In this document: piece by piece, positions 1 through 9,211 of the stretch
Numbering within the stretch: the stretch's first letter is position 1
How the letters are laid out: each line of letters begins with the position of its first letter
DNA from: Methylobacterium radiotolerans JCM 2831
Lineage (GTDB): Bacteria > Pseudomonadota > Alphaproteobacteria > Rhizobiales > Beijerinckiaceae
Direction: 5' to 3'
DNA length: 64,000 bases
Assembly: GCF_000019725.1 (NCBI RefSeq)
Contig: NC_010505.1
Span: 124,001 to 188,000 of the forward strand
The notes under the pieces: model-generated
Database searches by the model: none
Seen by the model: the letters and a program-made list of their open reading frames with translations, nothing else
Told to the model about the DNA's origin: nothing
Position numbers and translations under genes: made by a program

Positions 1-596
1 CATCCGTCGAGCTGGAACGCCGTGTCGCGGGTGACGAAGCCGGTGCAGGTCCGCTGCGCGGGGCCCGCGAAGCTCACCTCCAGGGTCTCGACCGCACCGA
101 ACTTGGTTCGGATCTGGTCGCGGGCGCCGGTCCGGGCCACGGCCAGGGCTGGCCGGTCGAGGGCCGGACCGTTCGCGGCGCGCCGGGCCATGAGGACGAA
201 GAGCGTCGGCGGTGCGCCGGAGCGGAACCCGCGGGTGAGCTGGACCCGCAGCGCCGGCGCCTCGATCGCCGCGACGTCGCCGCGGATCAGGGTGTCCTCG
301 CGCAGCCCGGTCCGCGGATCGACGCGGGCGGACACACGCACCGGATCGAGCCCCGGCTCCGCGAGGCCGAACTGGGCGACCGAGGCCGCGGGCGGCGCCG
401 GCGAGGCCTGCACGGAGGGGACGAAGGCGGTCTCCGCGGCCGGCGGCGCGGCGGGCGCGACCGCCGGTGTCTCAGGGGTCCAGCGGGGGAGGGCCCACAG
501 CAGCGTGATCGCCGCGGAGGCCAGGACAATGCGCGCGCCCAGAGAGCCCGGAGAGCCCGGGGTGTCCGGCCCGCGCGCGGCCCGGCCGCCCGGCAC
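1..596 (-). CDS. Membrane-anchored hypothetical protein, C-terminus cut by the window edge
   Basis: I do not recognise a family. The reverse strand is open from the window edge to about 704. It encodes one hydrophobic segment (ARIVLASAAITLLWALP), then an Ala/Pro-rich linker and a soluble domain containing VRVSARVDPRTGLRED and RTCTGFVTRDTAFQLDG. This suggests an inner-membrane protein with a periplasmic domain. The start is uncertain. The GTG at 596 is the only common start codon I found in this part of the frame. The frame continues upstream as QSFGAILTAYPRG to an ATT at 704, which follows a GGGAGAGGG Shine-Dalgarno-like stretch, so translation may begin there. The overlapping forward frame is taken as a GC-rich shadow. 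Confidence 0.5.
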   Translation of the reverse strand, partial: MPGGRAARGPDTPGSPGSLGARIVLASAAITLLWALPRWTPETPAVAPAAPPAAETAFVPSVQASPAPPAASVAQFGLAEPGLDPVRVSARVDPRTGLREDTLIRGDVAAIEAPALRVQLTRGFRSGAPPTLFVLMARRAANGPALDRPALAVARTGARDQIRTKFGAVETLEVSFAGPAQRTCTGFVTRDTAFQLDG

Positions 597-959
597 GCCG
601 AGCCCGATCCGATCGACGAGGTGCGCTGTTCCGGTCAGGGGCGTGCTCCGTGGCGGCGGGAGGCCGCGGGGATATGCGGTCAGGATCGCGCCGAAGGATT
701 GAATTCCCTCTCCCGGCTGGAGGCCGTCACCGGGTTTCCGGAGGCAGGGTGAATCGAGTGTTGCGCTGTCGGCGGCCTTGACAGCGCGCGCCCTTGCGCG
801 CCTTGCTCGACCCGGCCGTCGCCCCCACCTCTGCGGAGGACGGGGTCTGCGGCCGCGCCCGTTTGGCGGGCGCATCCGGCACGAACGATCCTTCGGCCGA
901 TTGTACTGGCACAGGCGCGGCACCCGGATCGGTCGGGGTTTTCCGCGCGGAGACGAGAG

Positions 960-1997
960 ATGGGTTACAAGGTCGCCGTCGTCGGCGCCACGGGCAACGT
1001 GGGCCGCGAGATGCTCGATATCCTGGCCGAGCGGGCGTTCCCCGCCGACGAGGTCGTGGCGCTGGCCTCGCGCCGCAGCCAGGGTCAGGAAGTCTCCTAC
1101 GGCGACAAGACGCTCAAGGTCAAAACGCTGGACACGTACGACTTCTCCGACACCGACATCTGCCTGATGTCGGCCGGCGGCGAGGCGTCGAAGGAGTGGT
1201 CGCCCCGCATCGGCCAGCAGGGCTGCGTGGTCATCGATAACTCGTCGGCGTTCCGCTACGACGCCGACGTGCCGCTGATCGTGCCCGAGGTGAACGCCGA
1301 CGCGGTCGTGGGCTTCACCAAGCGCAACATCATCGCCAACCCGAACTGCTCGACCGCGCAGCTGGTCGTCGCGCTCAAGCCCCTCCACGAGGCGGCCACG
1401 ATCAGGCGCGTCGTCGTGTCGACCTACCAGTCGGTCTCCGGCGCCGGCAAGGAGGCGATGGACGAGCTGTTCAATCAGACCCGCGCCGTGTTCACCGCCG
1501 GCGAGATCAAGCAGGGCGGCAAGTTCACCAAGCGCATCGCCTTCAACGTCATCCCCCACATCGACGTGTTCATGGAGGATGGCTACACGAAGGAAGAGTG
1601 GAAGATGGTCGCCGAGACCAAGAAGATGCTCGACCCGAAGATCAAGCTGACGGCGACCGCCGTTCGCGTTCCGGTCTTCATCGGTCACGCGGAATCGGTG
1701 AACATCGAGTTCGAGCAGCCGCTCTCGGCCGAGAAGGCCACCGAGATCCTGCGCGCCGCCCCCGGCGTGCTGGTGATCGATAAGCGCGAGAACGGCGGCT
1801 ACATGACCCCCCACGAGGCGGCCGGCGAGGACGCGACCTACATCTCGCGCATCCGCGAGGACGCGACGGTGGAGAACGGCCTGAACTTCTGGTGCGTCTC
1901 GGACAACCTCCGCAAGGGCGCGGCCCTCAACGCGGTGCAGATCGCCGAGGTGCTGGTCAACCGCAAGCTGCTGAACCGGGCCAAGCGCGCGGCCTGA
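960..1997 (+). CDS. asd: Aspartate-semialdehyde dehydrogenase
   Basis: Reduces aspartyl-4-phosphate to aspartate-semialdehyde with NADPH, the step shared by lysine, threonine, methionine and diaminopimelate synthesis in the cytoplasm. The N-terminal Rossmann loop GATGNVGREM (about residues 9-18) and the active-site motif NPNCSTAQ with catalytic Cys130 are intact. The 345-aa length is typical. The ATG at 960 follows GGAGACGAGAG. Aspartokinase (lysC), the preceding enzyme, lies about 10 kb downstream in this window, so the two steps are not in one operon. Nothing odd is seen. Confidence 0.96.
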   Translation: MGYKVAVVGATGNVGREMLDILAERAFPADEVVALASRRSQGQEVSYGDKTLKVKTLDTYDFSDTDICLMSAGGEASKEWSPRIGQQGCVVIDNSSAFRYDADVPLIVPEVNADAVVGFTKRNIIANPNCSTAQLVVALKPLHEAATIRRVVVSTYQSVSGAGKEAMDELFNQTRAVFTAGEIKQGGKFTKRIAFNVIPHIDVFMEDGYTKEEWKMVAETKKMLDPKIKLTATAVRVPVFIGHAESVNIEFEQPLSAEKATEILRAAPGVLVIDKRENGGYMTPHEAAGEDATYISRIREDATVENGLNFWCVSDNLRKGAALNAVQIAEVLVNRKLLNRAKRAA

Positions 1998-2424
1998 GAC
2001 CGGTCCCTCTCCCGGCGGGAGGGGGATCCTTCGAACGGATCCTCGGGATACGATCCTTGGGATCCGTCAGGCGCCTGTCAGTGTCGGGGCTCATGCCGTG
2101 GATCGGATGCCGCGCGCTTCCGTCCGCGACGTGAATGCGCGGCGTGCTCGACCAGCAGTCTGCACGGCAGCCCCTCGAGCGTCGCGACCTAGCCGATCAT
2201 CGACGGCCGGAGGCGGGGCGGGGCGCGGCTCACCGACACCCACTCGCTGTCCCCGGCCGTCACCGCGTCGGACACCACCGCGCCGGTGAGCGGCCGGATG
2301 GTGGTCGGGGCCGGCCAAGTCGGGACACGATCGACATTGCCGTGCAGGTTCCGGCCACCGCTGCGATGCGGTCCTGTCGGAAGCGGGGCTGCAGATCGGG
2401 TGGCCGCTTCGCCGCCCGGTCCGG
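1998..2424. other. Intergenic region with two hairpins and a decayed-looking frame
   Basis: No intact gene is supported here. Just after asd, 2005-2025 forms a 9-bp hairpin (CCCTCTCCC/GGGAGGGGG, one G-U pair), followed by a small GATCC/GGATC hairpin at 2025-2041. These probably end asd transcription, although no T-run follows. Between about 2100 and 2345 a reverse-strand frame reads protein-like (DRVPTWPAPTTIRPLTG, then SMIG, a TAG at 2189-2191, then VATLEGLPCRLLVEHAA). It has no clear start, so it could be gene debris or chance. Confidence 0.4.
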
Positions 2425-2718
2425 CTACGCCATGCCGAGGGCCTGCATGTAGAGCTCGAGGATCGCCTCCTGCTCCTGGCGCTCGCTGTGGTCCTGCTTG
2501 CGGATGCGCAGGATCGTGCGGACCGCCTTCGCGTCGAAGCCCCGGCCCTTGAGCTCGGCGAACACCTCCTTGATGTCGCCCATGATGCCGGCCTTCTCCT
2601 CCTCGAGACGCTCCAGGCGCTCGATGAACTGCTTCAGCTCGTCCGCGGCCACGCCCTCGGCCGACGAGACGTCGCCGCCGGGCCGCTGCGCGGCGGTGGG
2701 CATCGAATGGGCGTTCAT
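2425..2718 (-). CDS. DUF2312 / GapR-family DNA-binding protein
   Basis: A 97-aa protein matching the DUF2312 family, whose Caulobacter member GapR is a nucleoid-associated protein that binds overtwisted AT-rich DNA and helps replication and topology control. The family core is visible: an N-terminal helix [19 protein letters not shown], then [20 protein letters not shown], then the C-terminal acidic helix [15 protein letters not shown]. The first about 25 residues are a variable tail. It starts at ATG 2718 and stands alone on the reverse strand. Alphaproteobacteria may carry more than one paralogue, so I do not assign the gapR symbol. Confidence 0.88.
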   Translation of the reverse strand: MNAHSMPTAAQRPGGDVSSAEGVAADELKQFIERLERLEEEKAGIMGDIKEVFAELKGRGFDAKAVRTILRIRKQDHSERQEQEAILELYMQALGMA

Positions 2719-2819
2719 GGGGCTCTCCCGAATGCACGGCGCGGTTGCGCCCTGGACCCGTGGTTAACGGGCCGGCCTTACCGGAAGCTTAGCCGATTCG
2801 CCGCGACGCGGGCGCAGCC

Positions 2820-3128
2820 TCAGTGGTCCTTGGGCTGCGCGGCCGCGAAGCCGGCCTGCTGCTCCGGACTCGCCTCTGTCTGGAAGCGCGCCTTCCACTC
2901 GGCGTAGGGCATCCCGTAGACCGCCTCGCGGCTCTCGTCCTTGGTCAGGGCCACGCCCGCGCCGTCGGCGGCGTCCTTGAACCAGTTCGACAGGCAGTTC
3001 CGGCAGAAGCCCGCCAGATTCATCAGGTCGATGTTCTGCACGTCCGGCCGCTCGCGCAGATGCGCGACGAGGCGGCGGAATACCGCGGCCTCGAGTTCCG
3101 TCTGGGTCCGGGGATCGATCTCGCTCAT
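2820..3128 (-). CDS. DUF1244 family protein
   Basis: A 102-aa cytoplasmic protein of the DUF1244 family, found widely in alphaproteobacteria and without a defined function. Recognised from the block VFRRLVAHLRERPDVQNIDL and the conserved CRNCLSNWF element with a Cys-x-x-Cys pair, followed by YGMPYAEWKARFQ. ATG 3128 is preferred over the in-frame TTG at 3137 because GAAGAGAG sits 9 nt before the ATG but abuts the TTG. It is followed on the same strand by the DUF2312 gene after about 100 bp. Confidence 0.88.
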   Translation of the reverse strand: MSEIDPRTQTELEAAVFRRLVAHLRERPDVQNIDLMNLAGFCRNCLSNWFKDAADGAGVALTKDESREAVYGMPYAEWKARFQTEASPEQQAGFAAAQPKDH

Positions 3129-3190
3129 TCGTCGCAACTCTCTTCAGGTCTGGCGGGCCGCTCCCGATTTCGGGACCGGCCGGCCGGAGA

Positions 3191-3955
3191 TCAAGCCGCG
3201 AGCAGCGGGCGCAGGATGCGGGCGAAGCGCGCGGCCCACTCGGCCTGACCGTCGGCGCCGGCGATCAGGTCCTGCCGGATCTCGACGAGGGCGTTCGCGA
3301 GGCCGCGGGCGGTGGCGTGGCGGTCGATCGTGTCGCCCGGCAGGCCGCCGCCGTAGGGCTGGTTGTCGCCGACGGTGAGCCCGGCCGGATCGGCCTCCAG
3401 CGCGCGGATGAGCGGGCGGGCGAAGCGCTCGTCCCGGTCGTACAGGATGCCGACCTGCCAGGGCCGCGCGATCCCGCGCCAGTAGGGCGTGAAGCTGTGC
3501 ATGGTCAGGAGCACCGGCGGCCGGCCGGCTGACTGGGCGGCGGCGATCGCGTCGTCGATGGCCGCGTCGAACGGCGCGTAGAAGCGGGCGATCCGGGCCT
3601 GCTTCCCGGCCTCGTCGATCCGGGCGTTGCCCGGCACGACGGCACCGTCGGACAGGCGCATCACCAGGGTCGGATCGGCGCGCCCGCGGTTCGGGTCGAT
3701 GATGAGGCGGGAGAAGTTCGTCAGGATCGCCGGGGCGCCGAGCTGCGCCGCGAGGCTGCGCGTCACCGCCGCCGCGCCGATGTCGTAGGCGATGTGCCGG
3801 GCATATTCCGACGCGGGCACGCCGAGCGCGATGTCCGGCGGGACGAAGTTCGAGGCGTGATCGCAGGCGATGACGAGGCCGCAGGCGGGATCGCCGGGAA
3901 TGATCTCGCAGGGATGCGCGGGCGCGACGGCCGTTTCTGTCTCCGGACGGGTCAC
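3191..3955 (-). CDS. N-formylglutamate amidohydrolase family protein
   Basis: A zinc-dependent amidohydrolase of the N-formylglutamate deformylase fold (254 aa). Family landmarks are CDHASNFVP near residue 31, NFSRLIIDPNRG, a glycine/His patch TMHSFTPYWRG, and VGDNQPYGGG. The DHAS histidine and the MHSF histidine are likely metal ligands. No hut genes adjoin it, so a role in histidine degradation is not shown. Many alphaproteobacterial paralogues have unknown amide substrates. The start is GTG 3955, divergent from glycerate kinase with about 190 bp between. Confidence 0.88.
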   Translation of the reverse strand: MTRPETETAVAPAHPCEIIPGDPACGLVIACDHASNFVPPDIALGVPASEYARHIAYDIGAAAVTRSLAAQLGAPAILTNFSRLIIDPNRGRADPTLVMRLSDGAVVPGNARIDEAGKQARIARFYAPFDAAIDDAIAAAQSAGRPPVLLTMHSFTPYWRGIARPWQVGILYDRDERFARPLIRALEADPAGLTVGDNQPYGGGLPGDTIDRHATARGLANALVEIRQDLIAGADGQAEWAARFARILRPLLAA

Positions 3956-4145
3956 GGGGCTCCGAGGTCTTGCGAGAGGTCTTCAGATCTGTGCGAGGGC
4001 GCCGATGGCGCTTGCCGTCGCGCGGCCGCTCGGGCAGATCACCTATCAAGGATCGTGCGCTCACGGCAAGAAACGGGCCCGCCGCCCTGGGAAGAAACGG
4101 GCGGGGATCGCGCGACACAATGGAGAGAGGAGCCCGTTCAACGCC

Positions 4146-5465
4146 ATGACCGAGACCGTTCCGCCCGTCGCCGACGCGGCCACCCGGGACCAGCGCGCGC
4201 TTCTCGATTCGATCCTCACGGCCGCGATCCGCGCCGCCCACCCGGATCTCTGCCTGCCGCCGCACCTGCCGGAGCCGAGCCCGGGCCGTCTGATCATCCT
4301 GGCCGCCGGCAAGGCCGCCGGCAGCATGAGCGCCGTAGCGAGCCGCTTCTACCGCCAGAAGCACGGCCTCGGGGATGACCGGATCGTCGGCCTCGCGGTG
4401 GCGCGCCACGGCTACGGACAGGACGCGCCGGGCATCCACATGGTCGAGGCGGGCCACCCGGTCCCCGACGAGGCCGGCATCTCGGCGACCCGGGAGGCGC
4501 TGCGGCTCGCCACCGAGGCCGGCCCGGACGACGAGGTGCTGGTGCTGCTCTCGGGCGGCGGCTCGGCCAACTGGATCGCCCCGGCCGGCGACCTGACCCT
4601 CGTGGAGAAGCAGGCGATCACCCGGGCGATGCTCCGTTCCGGCGCGCCGATCGGCGAGATCAACACGGTTCGCAAGCACATCTCGCGGATCAAGGGCGGC
4701 CGCCTGGCGGTCGCGGCCCGCAACGCCCGGCGCGTCCTGACCCTGGCGATCTCCGACGTGCCCTTCGACGATCCGGCGGTGATCGCCTCCGGGCCGACCG
4801 TGCCCGATCCGTCGACCCTGGCCGATGCCCGGGCCATCTGCGAGAAGCGCGGCATTCCGCTGCCCGAGGAGGCGGTGCGCCTCCTGAACGACCCCAACAA
4901 CGAGACGCCGAAGGCCGGCGATCCCGCCTTCGCCCGCGCCGAGTACCGCATCATCGCCCGGCCGATCGACGCCCTGAACGCCGCCGCCGAGGCGGCCCGC
5001 GCGGCCGGCTACGAGCCGATCCTGCTGGGCGCCGACTTGGAGGGCGAGGCCCGTGAGGTCGCGGCCGAGCACGCGGCCGAGGCCAAGCGCCACAAGGCGG
5101 CCGGCCGGCGCGTCGCGCTGATCTCCGGCGGCGAGCTCACCGTCACCATCCGCGGCGAGGGCCATGGCGGCCCGAACCAGGAATACGCCCTGGCGCTGGC
5201 GGTGGCGCTCGACGGCGAGCCCGGCATCTTCGGCATCAGCGCCGACACCGACGGGACCGACGGCGGGCGGGGCCTCGCCACCGACCCGGCGGGCGGCCTC
5301 GTCGACCCCACGACCCTCGAACGGGCCAGGGCCGCCGGCCTCGACCCGGCCGCGATGCTGGAGCAGAACGACTCCACCGCCTTCTTCGCGGCCCTCGGCG
5401 ACCTCGTGAACCCCGGTCCGACCTGCACCAATGTCAACGACTGCCGCATCATCCTCGTCAACTAG
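4146..5465 (+). CDS. gckA: Glycerate 2-kinase (MOFRL family)
   Basis: Phosphorylates D-glycerate to 2-phosphoglycerate, the step of the serine cycle for C1 assimilation that feeds enolase and PEP carboxylase. The MOFRL glycerate kinase architecture is clear: ILAAGKAAGSM near residue 50, LLSGGGSANW, a KHISRIKGGRL block, and the C-terminal GGELTVTIRGEGHGGPNQE and DTDGTDGG motifs. The length is 439 aa. ATG 4146 is chosen because GGAGAGAGGAG lies upstream; the frame is open a further 92 codons upstream but without family similarity. The pyk neighbour links glycerate and PEP/pyruvate metabolism. Confidence 0.93.
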   Translation: MTETVPPVADAATRDQRALLDSILTAAIRAAHPDLCLPPHLPEPSPGRLIILAAGKAAGSMSAVASRFYRQKHGLGDDRIVGLAVARHGYGQDAPGIHMVEAGHPVPDEAGISATREALRLATEAGPDDEVLVLLSGGGSANWIAPAGDLTLVEKQAITRAMLRSGAPIGEINTVRKHISRIKGGRLAVAARNARRVLTLAISDVPFDDPAVIASGPTVPDPSTLADARAICEKRGIPLPEEAVRLLNDPNNETPKAGDPAFARAEYRIIARPIDALNAAAEAARAAGYEPILLGADLEGEAREVAAEHAAEAKRHKAAGRRVALISGGELTVTIRGEGHGGPNQEYALALAVALDGEPGIFGISADTDGTDGGRGLATDPAGGLVDPTTLERARAAGLDPAAMLEQNDSTAFFAALGDLVNPGPTCTNVNDCRIILVN

Positions 5466-5913
5466 GTCTCGCGTCTCGGCGGCTCAGCTCCTCCCGGCAG
5501 TCACGGTCCTCGGCCTCGCGCTCCTCGGCGCGAGTCCCGCCCGGGCGGACCTGCGCCTATGCAACCAGACCGCCAGCAAGGTCGGGATCTCGCTGGGTTA
5601 CCGCGACCCGCAGGGGTGGGTGACGGAGGGCTGGTGGGATCTGGCGCCGAAAGCCTGCGAGACGCTGCTCAAGGGCGCGTTGGCGGCGCGGTTCTACTAC
5701 GTCTTCGCGGTCGACTACACGCGCGGCGGCGAGTGGAGCGGCCGTTCGCTGATGTGCACCCGCGATTCGGAGTTCACGATTCGCGGGATCGAGGATTGTC
5801 TCGCCCGCGGCTACGACCGGAACGGCTTCTTCGAAGTCGACACCGGCGAGCAGAAGAGCTGGACCATCCAGCTCACGGATCCGAACCGGGCAGACGCGCC
5901 GGCGAAACCGTAA
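5431..5913 (+). CDS. DUF1036 secreted protein
   Basis: A 160-aa exported protein of the DUF1036 family. After a signal peptide (AVTVLGLALLGASPARA, cleavage near residue 39) come the family features LRLCNQTASKVGISLGYRD, GWVTEGWWDL and a C-terminal Gly/Phe-rich region with regularly spaced cysteines. Function unknown; probably periplasmic. It overlaps the 3' end of glycerate kinase by 35 nt in another frame, and no later ATG, GTG or TTG precedes the signal peptide, so the overlap appears real and suggests translational coupling. Confidence 0.82.
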   Translation: MSTTAASSSSTRSRVSAAQLLPAVTVLGLALLGASPARADLRLCNQTASKVGISLGYRDPQGWVTEGWWDLAPKACETLLKGALAARFYYVFAVDYTRGGEWSGRSLMCTRDSEFTIRGIEDCLARGYDRNGFFEVDTGEQKSWTIQLTDPNRADAPAKP

Positions 5914-6052
5914 TGTGACGACGGCGGCCGTGATTGCGGCCTTGACGCTGTCCGGCTGGGGATGCTCACAGCCGATCGGCGCTCCCTGAGCCAGATCTTC
6001 TAACCGCCGGCGCTCGACGCTGCGCGGCAACGAGAACACGGAGGAAATACGC

Positions 6053-7489
6053 TTGAAACGGTCACGCCGCACGAAGATCGTCGCCACCCTCGGTCCGGCC
6101 TCCGATTCGCCGGAGATGATCGAGCGGCTGTTCCGCGCGGGCGTCGACGTGTTCCGGCTCAACATGAGCCACCTGCCGCGCGAGAAGCTGCCCGAGAAGG
6201 TCGAGGCGATCCGCACCATCGAGCGCGAGGCGAAGCGGCCGATCGGCATTCTGGTCGACCTGCAGGGGCCGAAGCTGCGGCTCGGCACCTTCGCGGAGGG
6301 CGCCGCGATGATCGAGGCCGGGGGCACCTTCGTGCTCGACGGCGACCCGACGCCCGGCGACGCCGCACGCTGCCACCTGCCGCATCCCGAGATCCTGGAG
6401 GCGCTGGAGCCGGGCCACGCCATCCTGGTCGACGACGGCAAGCTGCGGCTGACTGTGCTCGAGACGGCGCACAATCGCGCCGTGACCCGCGTCGAGGTCG
6501 GTGGCCGGATCTCGAACCGGAAGGGCGTGTCCCTGCCGCACACCGTGATCCCGGTGCCGGCGATGACCGACAAGGATCGGGCGGATCTCGATGCCGGCCT
6601 GAACGCCGGCGCCGACTGGATCGCCGTGTCGTTCGTCCAGCGCCCCGAGGACGTGGCCGAGGTGAAGAAGGTCTGCGCCGGCCGCGCCCTGGTGATGGCC
6701 AAGATCGAGAAGCCGCAGGCGCTGGCACGCCTCGACGAGATCATCGAGATCTCCGACGGGCTGATGGTCGCCCGCGGCGATCTCGGCGTGGAGATGCCCC
6801 TGGAGCAGGTGCCGGGCGTTCAGAAGCGCATCACCCGCGGCGCCCGGCGCTACGGCAAGCCGGTGGTCGTCGCCACCCAGATGCTCGAATCGATGATCAC
6901 CGCGCCGGTGCCGACCCGGGCCGAGGTCTCCGACGTCGCCACGGCGGTCTACGAGGGGGCGGACGCCGTGATGCTCTCCGCGGAGAGCGCCTCGGGCGCC
7001 CACCCGATCGGGGCGGTCGAGACCATGAACCGGATCGCCGAGCAGGTGGAGCGGGACGCGATCTACTGGTCGATCATCCGGGCGCAGAGCGCGACCCCGG
7101 ACGAGACGGCCGCCGACGCCATCGCGGCGGCGGCGCACCAGATGGTCGACGCGCTGAGTCTCGACGCGATCATGGCCTGGACCAATTCCGGCTCGACGGC
7201 CCTGCGCCTGTCGCGCGAGCGCCCGAACGCCACCGTGATCGCCCTCACGCCCCGGCGCGAGACGGCGCGGCGCCTCGCCCTGGCCTGGGGCACGCACCCG
7301 ATCGTCACCAAGGACGCCAGCGACGTGGACGACATGTCGTTCCGGGCCGCCAAGTTCGCCGTGCGCGAGAAGTTCGCCGCCGTAGGGGACCGGGTGATCG
7401 TCGTGGCCGGCCTGCCGTTCGGCACGCCGGGCGCCACCAACCTCGTGCGGCTGACCTTCATCACCCGCGAGCACGCCGAGAAGGCCTGA
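6053..7489 (+). CDS. pyk: Pyruvate kinase
   Basis: Converts PEP and ADP to pyruvate and ATP. The 478-aa protein has the N-terminal RRTKIVATLGPAS block, the substrate and cation loop RLNMSHLPRE, VDLQGPKLRLGTF, the catalytic Lys segment LVMAKIEKPQAL, RGDLGVEMP, and MLESMITAPVPTRAEV. The allosteric C-domain is complete. The start is TTG 6053, fixed by the Shine-Dalgarno GGAGGAA 7 nt upstream and the immediate MKRSRRTKI family start. It follows gckA and DUF1036 on the same strand with a 139-bp gap, so it may have its own promoter. Confidence 0.96.
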   Translation: MKRSRRTKIVATLGPASDSPEMIERLFRAGVDVFRLNMSHLPREKLPEKVEAIRTIEREAKRPIGILVDLQGPKLRLGTFAEGAAMIEAGGTFVLDGDPTPGDAARCHLPHPEILEALEPGHAILVDDGKLRLTVLETAHNRAVTRVEVGGRISNRKGVSLPHTVIPVPAMTDKDRADLDAGLNAGADWIAVSFVQRPEDVAEVKKVCAGRALVMAKIEKPQALARLDEIIEISDGLMVARGDLGVEMPLEQVPGVQKRITRGARRYGKPVVVATQMLESMITAPVPTRAEVSDVATAVYEGADAVMLSAESASGAHPIGAVETMNRIAEQVERDAIYWSIIRAQSATPDETAADAIAAAAHQMVDALSLDAIMAWTNSGSTALRLSRERPNATVIALTPRRETARRLALAWGTHPIVTKDASDVDDMSFRAAKFAVREKFAAVGDRVIVVAGLPFGTPGATNLVRLTFITREHAEKA

Positions 7490-7525
7490 CGCCACCGGGA
7501 TACGAGAGCGGGACCGGCCGGCGTG

Positions 7526-8542
7526 TCAGTGCGCGACGGCCGGCTCCGGGCCGGCCGCGCCCGTCGCGCCGGCCAGCCGGGCCACCTCCTCGGTGACCCG
7601 ATCGGCGGCGACGTACTGGAGCATGTGGCCGATGCCCGGCAGCAGCACCAGCCGCGCGCCGGGGATCGCGCGGGCCAGCGGCACCGCCTGCGTGTCGGCG
7701 CGGACGATCGGGTCCGCCTCGCCGGATATCACCACGGTGGGCACGCGGATCGCGCCGTAGCGCGGGCTCTGCGCCGCGAGGGCAAGCGGCAAACCGAGCA
7801 GGTCCTGGACGTTGGCGAGCAGCGTTGCGGGCCGCAGGACCAGGTCCGACCGCGCCAGGTCTGGGTAATCCGCACGCGGCGGTTGCGGCTGGAAGACCCG
7901 GCGCGCCGCCTCGGGCAGGAAGTGCTGCGCGATGGGCGGCCCGACCGTCCGGCTGAGCAGCCACGCCACCGGCGGGGTCACGGCGAGCCGCCAGTACCAG
8001 GGCAGATCGGGCATCCGGTCCGGCATGGGCATCGCCACCGGCGCCGCGAGGGCGAGGGCCGACACCCGGTCCGGGTGATCCAGCGCGAGGGCGAGGGCCA
8101 GGGCGCCGGCCCAGGAATGGCCGAAGACGAGCGCCGGGCCGACACCCATCCGTTCCAGCGCCTCCGCGATCAGTCCGGCCTGCGACGCGGGGGGCGCGGC
8201 GGCGTCGCCACCGATCCGCTCGCTCCAGCCGAAGCCCGGCCGGTCGAAAGCGATGACCCGGAAACCCCGCGCCGCGAGCCGGTGGCCGATCCCCTCCATC
8301 GGATCCGACGCGTTGGCCGAGGCGCCGTGCAGGAGCACGACGGGCGGTCCGTCGGCCGGCCCGTCCTGCAGGGTCGCGAGCCGGCCGCCGGTGACCGCCA
8401 CGAACGGGCCTGCCGGCGGGTGGGCGGCGCCGACCCGCAGGGTGATGGCCAGCGTCGCTAGCGCGCCGGCCGCGAGGACGAGCCCGGCGAGGGCGAAGGG
8501 CAGGGCCAGGAGGGTGAGGAGGACGGCGGTCACCCGGCTCAC
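7526..8542 (-). CDS. Alpha/beta-fold hydrolase, membrane-anchored
   Basis: A 338-aa serine hydrolase with an N-terminal hydrophobic anchor (residues about 3-35). The oxyanion loop is LLHGASANASD, the nucleophile elbow GHSWAG, the catalytic Asp in SGEADPIV and the His in GIGHML, so the triad looks complete. The substrate is unknown; the fold includes esterases, dehalogenases and epoxide hydrolases. GTG 8542 overlaps the stop of the TPR gene (GTGA at 8539-8542), showing translational coupling with it. It converges on pyk with 36 bp between. Confidence 0.88.
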   Translation of the reverse strand: MSRVTAVLLTLLALPFALAGLVLAAGALATLAITLRVGAAHPPAGPFVAVTGGRLATLQDGPADGPPVVLLHGASANASDPMEGIGHRLAARGFRVIAFDRPGFGWSERIGGDAAAPPASQAGLIAEALERMGVGPALVFGHSWAGALALALALDHPDRVSALALAAPVAMPMPDRMPDLPWYWRLAVTPPVAWLLSRTVGPPIAQHFLPEAARRVFQPQPPRADYPDLARSDLVLRPATLLANVQDLLGLPLALAAQSPRYGAIRVPTVVISGEADPIVRADTQAVPLARAIPGARLVLLPGIGHMLQYVAADRVTEEVARLAGATGAAGPEPAVAH

Positions 8543-9150
8543 AGGTCGCGGCCGTCGACCTCCGGAGTGAGGCGGTTGATCGCCTCGCCGATCTTCTCCA
8601 TCTGCGGGTAGAGCGCCCGCGCCCGCCGGAAGGCGGCGAGCGCCCGCGCCTTGTCGTCGAGCGATTCGTAGATCCGGCCCATCGCGGCCCAGGCCTCGAA
8701 GTGGCGCGGCTCCAGCACCAGGGCCCGCTGCAGGTCCGCCAGGGCGTCGTCCTTGTCGGACAGGAGCCAGAACACCGTCGCGCGCCGGTTCCAGCCCTCC
8801 GACCAGTTCGGCTCGAGGGCGGTGACGCGGTCCATCAGCTCGGCCGCCAGGGGGAAGTCGTGTGCGGTGACCGCCTGCCGGGCGCGGTCGGTGAGGAGGT
8901 CGGCGGTCGGACTGCCCGACCCGGCCATGCGCCGCTCGATCAGCCGGGCGATGCCCTTGGCCTCGGCCGGGTCCTCGCTGGCGCGCAGGCGGGCGAACAG
9001 GTCGTCGAGGCTCGGCGGCTTGGGGGCCGGCTTCCCCTCGGGAGCGGTGCGGCCGGGACGCCCGGTCTCCGGAGCCGCTCGCGCCGCCGGGATGTCCAGG
9101 GCGAGGCCCGATAGGCAGACCAGGGCGGCGAGGAGGCGGGTCGGCGTCAT
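8539..9150 (-). CDS. TPR-repeat secreted/periplasmic protein
   Basis: A 203-aa protein with a signal peptide (MTPTRLLAALVCLSG to ALDIPAARA) followed by TPR-like helical pairs, e.g. AAELMDRVTALEPNWSEGWN, DALADLQRALVLEPRHFEAW and RALAAFRRARALYP. Such proteins serve as scaffolds in the periplasm. ATG 9150 is chosen because it begins the signal peptide; the frame is open further upstream. It forms a two-gene unit with the downstream hydrolase through a GTGA overlap, so the two products probably act together. Confidence 0.85.
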   Translation of the reverse strand: MTPTRLLAALVCLSGLALDIPAARAAPETGRPGRTAPEGKPAPKPPSLDDLFARLRASEDPAEAKGIARLIERRMAGSGSPTADLLTDRARQAVTAHDFPLAAELMDRVTALEPNWSEGWNRRATVFWLLSDKDDALADLQRALVLEPRHFEAWAAMGRIYESLDDKARALAAFRRARALYPQMEKIGEAINRLTPEVDGRDL

Positions 9151-9211
9151 GCGGCCAGACTGTGCGCCGGCCCGAAATCCGTCAACGTGCCGCGGTGCCG
9201 CGCGCATGCGG

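Noticed and set aside
3144..5165. 673-codon reverse-strand open frame across the amidohydrolase and glycerate kinase
   Set aside because: Arg/Gly/Asp-rich shadow of two well-supported genes; high GC leaves the antisense frame free of stops.
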